Source: Fragilaria crotonensis (lineage: Eukaryota > Bacillariophyta > Fragilariophyceae > Fragilariales > Fragilariaceae). From it: 57,617 bases of DNA. Made by a program: the position numbers and the translations under genes. The stretch covers positions 1 to 57,617 of the forward strand of contig JAKSYS010000393.1 in the NCBI GenBank assembly GCA_022925895.1, in the 5' to 3' direction. Below the pieces are notes generated by a model. That model was not told the origin of the DNA. It saw only the letters and a list, made by a program, of their open reading frames with translations, and did not search any database. Below, in pieces: positions 33,076 to 42,612 of the stretch (positions within the stretch are counted from its first letter, which is position 1; each line of letters starts with the position of its first letter).

Positions 33076-33597
33076 GGACAGGAGGAGTGATAGGTAAAGT
33101 TTTGTTCAGAGAATGGGTAGTGGGTGCTTGGTTTGGGTACTAAGCTCTTTTTGGCATTGGTGGGTAACAGGTGTTCCAAGCTTGTTGACCACCCAAAGTG
33201 TGGATGGGTCATGGGAGGTGCAAGCTTGCCTCCTGGCAGCCTTGCGTACTAATAGCTAGTACCCATTGACCATGGCATCATATCCCGTGCGGGTGTCTGC
33301 TAAGCACTCTTTGTCTGCTCCTTGTTTGCTTACTTGGTGGCTGGAATGTTGCAGAATATGCTGGACCTAACTCTCATCAGCACGAGCTGATATCCTGCCT
33401 GAGGATGAAATGGTCCTCCTTCCTGCTTGCATGTTCCTTTGCTGGTGTTTGACACAATCCAAACGATAACTTTTTGGTCAATCCTTGCAATTGTCGATTC
33501 CCCTATCATACATTTTTGATCAAAACTTGATTTTTGATCAACAATTGCACAAATGGAAGGTCGTACTTAGAGGTCGAGTACCAGGAATTGCTATTGA

Positions 33598-33840
33598 AAA
33601 TATGCATTGGATATGCAATAAAATATGCATATTCAGCATAGCATGACTATGCATATTGTGGAAATATGCATATTTGCGGATTGCGTGACTATGCATATTT
33701 TCAAAATATGCATATTGGTGACAGGACTGACTATGCATATTTGAAATATTGACTATTGCTGAATTGCTCTGACTATGACTATGCATAATGCATATCCAAA
33801 ATAGTCATTTGGATAGTCACACGATATGCATATTTGGATG
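33598..33840 (-). repeat. Right ATGCATAT palindrome array
   Basis: Five or so dyads of the GACTATGCATATT...AAATATGCATATT type, spaced ~45 bp, followed at 33843-33866 by GACTGTCGACCTCTGGTCCG, the inverted copy of 26157-26180. It mirrors the left array. Confidence 0.75.
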
Positions 33841-33869
33841 TTGACTGTCGACCTCTGGTCCGGACAACA

Positions 33870-35345
33870 AAACTTCGTACGAAGTTCCAAGGGCGCATAA
33901 CCAGATAATTTCAGCTTCCATTCTCTTGTCCCCGAGTGTCGTCCAGACAAGAAATTTTGATATCGAAGTTTCCAAGTTCTGAACTCCCAAGTTTCCAGGG
34001 TAGGTCGAAGGTGAGTATGTCATACAAGGCACGATACCAGTGTATGAATATGTCTAATGTCTCTAGTACTACTACCTACTGTAAAAGTACAGTGATACAA
34101 GAACGTCTTAGCTCGTCTAACGCGGAGAAGGAGTTGTGTTCTTCGACCTCAGTGTACTTGTGTCATTAAAGATTAAAGTGTGCTGCGGATGTAAACAAAC
34201 AAACTAAATGCTTGGTGATGATGCTGTCTTTGAGAAGGAATAATGGAGCCATAACATGAACTAATATGCTTGGGGTTTTTGTCGTATTCCTATGTAAAGC
34301 CTTCGTCGTGTTCTCCAACCACTATTCTGATAACAAATGTCGCTTGTCCAGAGATGTTGATCAAACACATTAAGGTTGCTCTTCACATCGTGACAAGCTT
34401 CCACAGAAGCAGTTTTGTCTTTCTGCAAATGCACTCCGACTCAAAAATCACAAAGTCTGATGAATATGCTTGCTTCGCAATCAATTTCTCTCTCGTCGTT
34501 GTCATCGCAATTGCACTCGTGCATGCCATGCATGCAAAACATGCAAACATGTTTTGGTCGTCAATTTTCTGGAAGAGTGATATCCCGTTGTGCATGTAGT
34601 AAAACCTGGCATGATGAACGACCCTATCATCCTTCCAACGTGAGACTGGTTTACTGAAATGGGGTTAACCACCTCCACGGGAACTTGAACCATTCATGAC
34701 ATCGTAAAATCACTCGGACAGTGCGCGGACTTCTTGACATTGGGATCATTGCTGGCTGCGGTATAATGACGAAATCTTTGTTGGATGAACGCTCATACTG
34801 AAGTCACTGGAAGGGATTCTCCAGAGACAATCAACAAGGATATCGGAAAGGCAGTCGCATTACTATTGGCAGAAGAACTCGAGCCGAACTGCTAACAAAG
34901 GTTACAAAGTCGATTCAAATATGCATTGTCTTGGCGTTGGTCTCCTTCTCTTCAATGTCCTCCTCTGCAATGATGAATCAAGCCTCTCGGATTTGATGAA
35001 GGACCTTGGATTAAGATTGTCATCACTAGAATGGACAACAAGCTGATCACGAAGAATCTTGTGCACTGTTCTCGTACCTTTCGCTACGTAGGTGGATCTG
35101 ATTCAAGTGAAGCAGAATTTCAACTACTGAAATGAGTGGTCAAAACCAAGCACTTTTAATAGGATATGAAACTTGGCATTGCAAACTTGGATAAAAGGCT
35201 TTCGTTAGGTTCGAATCGAGACGTCGCGAAAGACGAGTCCCACTAACTCAGAAATCGAAGTTGAATCACGAGTCGATTAGTTCGAGCACTTCGAAACTTC
35301 GAAACTTGGTGCCAAGTTTTTCTTGTCCGGACGTCGGGACACTGC
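33870..35345. other. No gene recognised
   Basis: 1.5 kb without a convincing frame. The left part (33935-34010) and the right end (35270-35346) share GTCC.GACAAGAAA in opposite orientation. A short B-box-like sequence is near 34687 (minus strand) but has no matching A box at tRNA distance. Confidence 0.4.
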
Positions 35346-35350
35346 CTTAA

Positions 35351-36840
35351 GCCGATGCTTACAGCAAAAAGAAACTTTGCGGAAAACTGACTGAGCATCT
35401 TGCTTGTGAAATGTTCAAGTATGATCATGCTTAGGGCCACCCTCATGAGAATTATGTTCACAAAAACAAAAGCAGATTTGTTAGATTTTTTGCGGCTGCA
35501 CCCCTACGAAAACGGTGCCAGGTACTCCGAGTATCGAACAGATAAGTGAGCAAACTATTCAAACGAGTCAGTCATGGATGTATTTTCATTCCCTTGTTAT
35601 CTTTTTTGGCACCCATCACACTTGACACTCACACTACCAGTACTGAACAAAGCACAACACACTTCATCATCAATCATCTGCCTTGCTTCCATACCATATC
35701 CTGCAGCAAAAGCAATGCTGGTCCCATCAATACCATTGGGAATGTAGTGACATGGAAAGGACTTGACATTCTTGTGATCTCTTTTTGACAATGATGATTT
35801 GTCACTGTGACTGGGTGCATTTTCTGGATATACTGTACAATGGCAGCACAGGAAATACCGGTATCTGGTATTCCTACACGTGGTCCCCACACGTAGAATA
35901 CGTAGCTAGTGATAGTATCCAAGGGATTCTAGAATCCTAGTGATCCAATTTTGTTTTTGTTGCAATTTACAAACACTCAATGGTTTTGTGAACCTTTGGG
36001 ATTTGAGGGTCATCCTAACTAATAAAAACATTTCATTGTTGCCAGTCGGCTTCTGCTAGTAAATTTGGTGATTTTGGAAAACAAAAACAAATCTGTTTTT
36101 GTTTTTGTATACCTTGATGTTTTGGTATCATAAGGGTGCTGGGTCTTACAGGTGTACTCCGTAGTAGTAATTACAAAACACACAAATTGCATAGCAATTT
36201 ATCTATTCTTTCATGACATGAATAAGAGTGCAAGAAAACAGGTATTGAATTTTGTACGCAGCATACCAAAAGTAGTATCACGTCTTTCAGTCGTCATCAC
36301 ATTGGCTGAGTTTTCATCACATGATCACATGTCGTAGAACAAATCTTGCCGCCATGAGCAAATGGACACAAATGCAAGAAACCCTTGACAAACATGTCAC
36401 GCGGCTCGTGAAAGAATGACAGGCGCTCATTGCATTTGGCTGCTTCGATTTGCCGACTCTGACTGATATAGCATCATGCTTCTATATCAGCCAGAAGCTG
36501 CGGCCGATCAAAAGATGTCATACTTCCATGAACTATGGAGATGATAAGAATGTCACGCAATCAATTACGTTGAACGTTGAACACAGTTAAGATCCGCAAG
36601 TGCAAGTACTCCAGCAATGTACGGTAATTCTCTATTAAAAATACATTTCTTGTCTAACTTGTGGCTTCTAGATACAATTAAACCAAGCAGATGTGCTTTA
36701 CATTATTCATAGAATGCCGCACCAGAGATAAGCGAATCACAGAAGATTCAGGTATCAGATGCTCACACTACATGCTACTAGAGTATCATACCAAAGTATA
36801 GTAGATATCCTACGCATCATTTATCTTGACCGTGATTGAT
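35351..36840. other. Intergenic, no gene recognised
   Basis: AT-rich, with T/A-rich stretches around 35940-36120 and a 9-bp inverted repeat CTGATATAG/CTATATCAG at about 36462-36490. No supported frame. Confidence 0.4.
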
Positions 36841-36844
36841 ATCT

Positions 36845-37060
36845 GGCGAAGGGTAACAGGTAAAGGGTAATTAACGGGTAGTCCAATGCATTACCTTTAC
36901 CCTTAAGGAATACCCATGAAGGAAAATCATTACCTTTACCGTTACCCTTCAAGGAAATCTCTTACCTTTACCCTTCAGGAAATACCCTTCAAGGGAAATC
37001 ATTACCTTTACCTTCACCTTTTGTACATACCTTTTAAAGGGCAAATTTCTTACCCTGCCG
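36845..37060 (+). repeat. Degenerate minisatellite CATTACCTTTACCCTT
   Basis: About six imperfect units of ATTACCTTTACCCTTCAAGG plus AAATC, 25-45 bp long, with the reverse word GGGTAA at the left edge (36850-36875). It lies 400 bp upstream of the phosphatase gene. Confidence 0.7.
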
Positions 37061-37451
37061 AGTGCCGATGCCAATCATGTTGATAAAATCATGTTCGCAA
37101 CCAGGTATGATACAAGTACCCGGATTTTAAAGGGTGCGGCAAACGTCATCGCGTCAGAGCAGACAAGTGTCCTCAGAGTTCAGATCGGATCAGGACGGGG
37201 AAGAAAATGGTGAAATGGACTGGTACAGTGATTGCAAATTGCATGTAGTTGTACCTTGTACCACATATACAAGTACGCGAGCATAGTATACATATATGTA
37301 TGCCAAGAGTAGCACACCACTGCACAGTCTTTAAATCGCCATCAACTTTTGTAATTGTATCATAGTACCGATTGGGTTGTCTCGAGCTGCAGGAGTTGCG
37401 GAGTCCACTGTCTCGCTACTACTGGTGTAACATTGAGTCAAGAATACAACA

Positions 37452-38910
37452 ATGAAGTGTTTTGCGTCAACGTCCGTCGTCGCCACGACATTGATGCTCC
37501 ATCTGGTCGGAGGAGGTTACGCCTTTGTTGGGAGCAGTGGCCGTTTGTTCCACTCTTTCTCAACAACAACAACACGAAACACGGATTCGTCATCAACGTC
37601 GCGTTTGTTCGTAGAACCGTTGGCACAAGAGGGTGATTGGGCTGCGTATTTGGACGAAGAAAACACTGGACTCGTTTATTATTTCAATGGAGCAACCGGC
37701 GAATCTCTGTGGGTGCCACCCACGCCTACCTTCCCTCTTGTCTCGCTCAATCCCAATCAAAGCAAAGTGGCACAGGCAAAGCAACGAGAGTACCAAGCCG
37801 GCGCTGTCTCGGCAACGACGCAGAAATCTACAACTACTGTCACTGCAACGAGTGCAGTGGCACAAGAGGACACGTCTCAAAAAACCGTAAAAGAAGCTTC
37901 AGGTGGAGGACCGTTTGGTTTCTTCAACAAAAGGAAGAAGGAGGAAGAAGATTCAGAAAATGGTACACCAGTAGATACCCCTTCTGTCGAGACCAAGAAA
38001 CGTCGTTTCGGATTGGGTGTCATCAAATCAGTACTTACTCGATCAAACCAAGACGACGACGCGAACGGAACCGTTGCACCTGCGACGACGAAAGCGGTTG
38101 TTGCGGATGCCGCCGTGGTCAAACCTTCTCCCGTCACAACACCTACGACGATTGACACGTCACCGTCAGTCCTGGAAGTGGATGTGGCCGCATATGTATT
38201 GCCCCATCCCGCCAAGGTGAGATGGGGTGGTGAGGATGCGGTATTTATCAAGGGACGGAACTTTGGAGTTTTTGATGGAGTGTCGGGTGCGGAAAAGCTT
38301 GACGGTGTGCCCCTCTATTCCCTCACGTTGGCAAATGAAATGAAAGCTCTTGTGAAGAAAGATGAAGTTCTGTCATTTCCACAAATGACCAAGATACTCA
38401 CCGAGGCTGCCCAATATGCCGACAAAGCTGCAACCGGTGCAAGCACTGCGGTGGTAGGGTCCCTAAGTGAAGACGGCGATTTGACAGTCTTGAATTTGGG
38501 TGACTCGCTATGTGTAGTCGTTCGGGACGGCAAGATCGTGGCCAAGACCAAGGAAATTGTGCACTACTTTGATTGTCCCTATCAACTGTCTGAAGACTCA
38601 CCTGATCGACCAAGGATGGAACTAGGTTAACCATCAAAGTACAGAAGGGTGACTTTATCATCATGGGATCCGATGGAATTTTGATAATTTGAAGGATACT
38701 GAGATTTGTGACTTGTGTTTGAGCAATGGGAAATTTCGGGCGGCGACGATAACACGAAAAATTGTGGAACAATCGCGTCGAGTGTCACTCGACTCGAATG
38801 CCGACACTCCCTATGCCAAGCTTGCAATGCGCAATAGAGATCCTGATTACAGCAATGGGTTGGGTGGGAAGGTGGATGACGCCAGCTGCATTGTAGTCAA
38901 ATGTTCGTAA
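37452..38910 (+). CDS. WW-domain PP2C phosphatase with plastid-type presequence
   Basis: The ATG at 37452 opens an N-terminal signal peptide followed by GGGYA|FVGSS; Phe after the cleavage site is the diatom mark for passage into complex plastids. A WW domain is at residues 61-90 (W63, W87, P90). A low-complexity linker leads to a PP2C domain from ~245: GGEDAVFI, FGVFDGVSG (271-279), STAVVGSL, NLGDSLCVVVRDG, HYFDCPYQL, then DFIIMGSDGI and the final DDASCIVV. The pattern is closest to the PTC7/PBCP subgroup, Mg/Mn-dependent Ser/Thr phosphatases of organelles. The frame breaks at 38614 (one G short) and 38680 (one T short); with both, it runs to the stop at 38910. These look like base-calling losses. 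It is convergent with SGT1, 118 bp away. Confidence 0.82.
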
Positions 38911-39027
38911 ACAACGGTTACATTTCATATTACATGCGCCATTAGGACATCCCAATTCGAGCCGAGATGCAGGGAAGCACGCAACAAACCATAGGGCCAT
39001 CTCTAGTAGGAAACGATAATCACTACC

Positions 39028-40301
39028 CTACGGTTTCTTCTTGTCCAGTTTTTCACCCTCCCAGGTCTTCCATTCCATCCCTTTCGGTGCTTCTCGTTCC
39101 TTCTCGTAATCCTTTTCCTTAACCTCTCCCCAATTAGTGGACAAGACTGTTCCTCCTGATGTCTGATAGGATTTAATCATGGCGCGCTGCGTGTCAGGAT
39201 CGGCCTTGGCATAAATCTGTTGAAAGAGAGCGTTCATGGCCTCCTCTCCCTGCGGCTTTTCTTGCTTCTCTTGTTCTTTCAAATTCCGTTCAATGGCATC
39301 CCAGTCACGATGAGATGAATACGGTCGAGGGACAGTCTTTTTGCCCGGTTGAACGATTGGAACTTCGTCCGGGGCGATCCCAGTCGTTGGTTTCTTCTTC
39401 TTCCTGGTGTCATCGTCGTCGTCGTCATCATCATCGTCGTCGTTCAATCGTTTGCTAAACAGTTCGTGCCAGTCATGAGGGTCGGCTTTCTGAAGTTTTA
39501 TGAGTAATTTATCATTCTTGATGACCACTTTGCATTTTGAGTGTCAACCTTGTCAAAGAGCTTTCCACAAATGACTGTAAAGTCGAAACCCTGCTTTTTG
39601 ACAATGACAGTCAACCGTTTCGTTCCAAAAGTGACTTGAAGATCCTCATTCCGCATGTTGGGTTCAAGAATTGCAATTGTCATGACTTTGTCGTTCTGGT
39701 AGTATTGATATTTGGGCATGGATGGTTTCTGGATTTTAGAAGTTGTAATAGTAGCGACTGTAGGTGAACTGAACGATTGGGCCGGTGCTTTCTGTTCAAT
39801 TTCTTCAACAATGACCATGTCTGAATCTTCAGGCTCAACCATATGCACATCTTGATGCAGCTTGGCGTCCTTGCAACGTTGAATATATTCGTCGTGCTTG
39901 GTTTTGGTATCTCGCTTGTGGTTCAAAGATGCAAGTTGTGAGGCCTGTTCCAACATTGCTAGTGCCTCGTCGTATTGTTCGAGTCGAAAGAGCGCGACTC
40001 CCACTCGGTGATAGCATGCTTCCGTTTCCCCTTCTCTCAATCCTGGTACAAATCCAGCCAACGCGAGTTTGCCATCATGCACTGCTTCGTCGTAGCGATC
40101 CAGTCGTAAAAGCGCGGCGGCCTTGTGGGACAGGACTCGAAACTGTGTGACACTCCCTCGTTCGCCTCCTTCGTTGCCATGGTACGTGGAAAGCGCAACA
40201 GCGTATGCATTGACAGCACTCTCGTAGTCTTCATCGATGAAGTAAGAGTCCCCGATAGCCAGAGAGGCCTCGGTTGACAAGATCTCATCTGCTGAATCCA
40301 T
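39028..40301 (-). CDS. SGT1: SGT1-like co-chaperone (TPR-CS-SGS)
   Basis: Minus strand. I choose the ATG at 40301 (MDSADEILSTEASLAIGD); the open frame extends ten codons upstream without another ATG in good context. Domains: TPR helices at about residues 5-150, a CS (p23-like) domain beginning PKYQYYQNDKVMTIAIL and ending at DKLLIKLQKADP, an Asp run of eleven, and a C-terminal SGS domain (MNALFQQIYAKADPDTQRAM, then SGGTVLSTNWGEV). SGT1 links HSP90 to SCF ubiquitin ligases and to kinetochore and immune-receptor assembly in other eukaryotes. The frame changes once at 39535-39538, a T run one base short on the + strand, inside the CS domain; otherwise it is complete. Confidence 0.9.
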
Positions 40302-40349
40302 GGAGATCTTTTTTTTGGCGTCACACTTCAAACTTTATGCTTCTCTTCC

Positions 40350-40870
40350 AAATTCGAGTACTGAAGTATCGTGCACCGTGTACTGTACTAATGAGTACTG
40401 GAGTACTGATCGTATGTGGTCTGCAGTACGTGCTACTGGTAGGAAAATGCGTACAGTTTACAGAATACTGTTGTAAAGACTACGGAAATTGTGGTTATCG
40501 TACTGGGCCTCCGGCCTCCGGTCTCCGCTCCAAGTACGTATGCATACTTGTACTTGTACTCGAGTAGAATACCTTTACAAGTACTGTACATTCTACCAGG
40601 TACTTGTAATCATTCGTGTCCATTCGACGTTCCTTACGAGCGATGTCGGCGGAACCCACATATGACATACTTGTACTGTACTACCGGTACCAAGTATGAT
40701 CACTAGCTTGGCGCACTATCGCTCTACAGCTACTCTACAGTACCAGGTACCAGGTACATTGTACTAGTACCAGGGATACAGATTACAAACAATTGGGACA
40801 GTACACAGTACTGTATCATACTACAGTACCATCTATTCGACTACAACAATATAGTAGCCCAACCCGAGTG
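40350..40870. promoter_or_regulatory. GTAC-rich divergent intergenic region
   Basis: The 690 bp between the SGT1 start (minus) and the p44 start (plus) holds about 25 GTAC tetramers in 520 bp by hand count, where about two are expected. Many sit in GAGTACT, GGTACC or TGTACT contexts. Similar dense patches lie upstream of other genes here. Confidence 0.55.
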
Positions 40871-40994
40871 CCGTGGACTCCGATGTCATGATTTGACTTG
40901 CTCGATGAAATGAAACAGACATCAGTACCTTCGGATCCGCCGATGGATGTGTTAAGGAAGTACACAACATCATTGATACAGCCTTGTCACCAAC

Positions 40995-42432
40995 ATGTCC
41001 CTGCAATCACAAATGCCAATGAGCATCTCTGCCGTCGCTGTGGCTTCGACAGAAGGCGGACCAGCCCAGCATCGTTGGGAAGAGTCCGGAGAAGCGACAT
41101 GGGACACTGCCGTTCAAGAAGATGAAGAGGGAAACATCATCTCCACGGCGTCAGAATCTGCTGCGCAAGCCATTCGACGTCGTCGCAAACGTCTGGAACA
41201 GACAGACTATTCCCAGAAACGGAAGCGAGTTGTGCGCGACATGATTCGTTACATGTACATAGTCATTGATGCGAGTCGTTGGATGAGAACGAAAGATCCT
41301 GTCATTCCACCAGGCTCGAGATTGGAAGTTACGCTCAATTTGTTGCAAGAGTTCGTTCACGAATACTTCGACCAGAATCCTCTCTCACTTGGGATTCGTG
41401 ATCTTGAGAGATGGAGAGGCAGAGATCCTATCGCAACTCTCGTCCAATTCGAAGGCCCACAAGGTGGCTCTGGAGTCGTTTGGAGTCCTAGCGGCATCGG
41501 AACACCCAAGTAAGGGTGGAGAATTCTCTCTTCAGAATGGTCTCGAAGTGGCAGGTCGCTCTCTTGGCCACCAACCTCGTCACGGATCCAGAGAAATTGT
41601 GGTGCTCTTCGGTGCACTATCCACTTGCGATCCTGGCAATATTTTGACAGAAACTCTCCCTCGCCTGCAAGCGGCCAACGTTCGAGTTTCTTCTTTCGCT
41701 CTATCAGCCGAGCTTCACGTCTGCCGCAAATTGGCCGAAGAAACGAGTGGTGTCATGGGAGTTTGCTTGGATAAGGGTCACTTTCGAGATTGGCTTCTTG
41801 GCGGTCAATGTACTCCACCGCCGGCCATTCCGAGTTCCTTTGGATCCGGCGGCGCCGGTGGCTGTGAGATGGTTCGAATGGGCTTTCCTACGAGGGCCTC
41901 CGGTGACGTTCCCACCTTGGTTCACGCCACCCGCGATACCAAAATTTTGGCCCGCACTGCCTTTGTATGTCCTCAATGTCAAGCGAAACAATCGGAATTG
42001 CCGACAGATTGTGTCGTGTGCGGACTTAAACTTGTGTTGGCGCCACACTTGGCACGTTCCTTCCACCACTTATTCCCCGTGCCTCCCTTCACGGAAGTTC
42101 CTATAGAGGCAGAACTCGGTAGGACCCAATCGTTGAACCATCTCGCGAGTGGAAACATTCAAGTCTTTACCATGAACGACTCCCTTGTGGCTGAGTCAGA
42201 GGACTTCGATCGATGTTGCTTCGCATGCTTGAAAATGATCGGAACCATTATCATAGCCGACATCAGCTCAAACAATGACAAAAAGGCGAAGACCCCTTTA
42301 TCGGATACTGTTGGAGATGAAATCCTTCGATTTCAATGCCCGGAGTGTAAGAATGTGTTTTGTCCGGACTGCGATGCTTACTTGCACGAGACATTGCATA
42401 ACTGTCCAGGATGCTTGTCGAAAAGCTCATAG
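40995..42432 (+). CDS. SSL1: TFIIH core subunit p44 (SSL1/GTF2H2)
   Basis: The ATG at 40995 opens an N-terminal tail, then the p44 core: KRVVRDMIRYMYIVIDASRW with a vWA-type D-x-S, EYFDQNPLS, then in the next frame GFVILRDGEAEILSQLS, REIVVLFGALSTCDPGNI and GGCEMVRMGFP. A zinc region (CPQCQAKQSELPTDCVVCGL) and a C-terminal RING-like C4C4 domain (CCFACL, CPECKNVFCPDCD, HNCPGC) complete it. p44 is part of TFIIH, working in transcription initiation and nucleotide excision repair and stimulating the XPD helicase. The frame shifts near 41380-41388 in CCTCTCTCAC; a CT repeat one unit short would explain it. Stop at 42432. Confidence 0.92.
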
Positions 42433-42437
42433 GCTGC

Positions 42438-42533
42438 GCCCGGAGAGAAAGAAAGTGTTTTGTCCGGACTATGATGCTTACTTGCACGAGACATTGCACA
42501 ACTGTCCAGGACACTTGTAAAAAACCTCATTGG
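42438..42533 (+). repeat. Tandem copy of the p44 3' end
   Basis: 42338-42432 is repeated with an offset of exactly 100 bp (TGTCCGGACT at 42361 and 42461). The second copy follows the stop codon; in its frame one zinc Cys is Tyr and another is His, and it ends CPGHL plus a stop. It is a recent 3'-terminal duplication with no obvious function. Confidence 0.9.
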
Positions 42534-42612
42534 CTGCTTGCGTGTTCATTCTAATCATGCCTTAAGATTTAGCCTAACATGATTGAATAGAGCAAGTGAG
42601 GCTCTTCGTAAT

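Larger units (their letters stand above)
26149..35346. mobile_element. Candidate 9.2-kb TTAA-flanked element without a transposase
   Basis: Left border CTTAAGGCAGTGTCCGGAC (TTAA at 26145-26148); right border GTCGGGACACTGCCTTAAG (TTAA at 35347-35350). The inner ends match at 13 of 14 bases as inverted repeats, and TTAA duplication is the mark of piggyBac (also Sola3) transposition. The inside holds only repeats and one weak gene, so it would be non-autonomous. Related motifs containing GTCCGGAC also occur at 33843-33866 and 33940-33960, so this may instead be two adjacent or nested elements (26156-33866 and about 33935-35346). Confidence 0.45.

Noticed and set aside
26225-33840. CRISPR-like appearance of spaced short repeats
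   Set aside because: The repeats are AT-rich palindromes with near-identical spacers in a eukaryotic setting, with no cas genes; this is a minisatellite or transposon subterminal array.
34640-34740. Minus-strand B-box-like GGTTCAAGTTCCC near a TGTCCGAGTG
   Set aside because: The two boxes are only ~30 bases apart and no cloverleaf forms, so it is not a tRNA gene.
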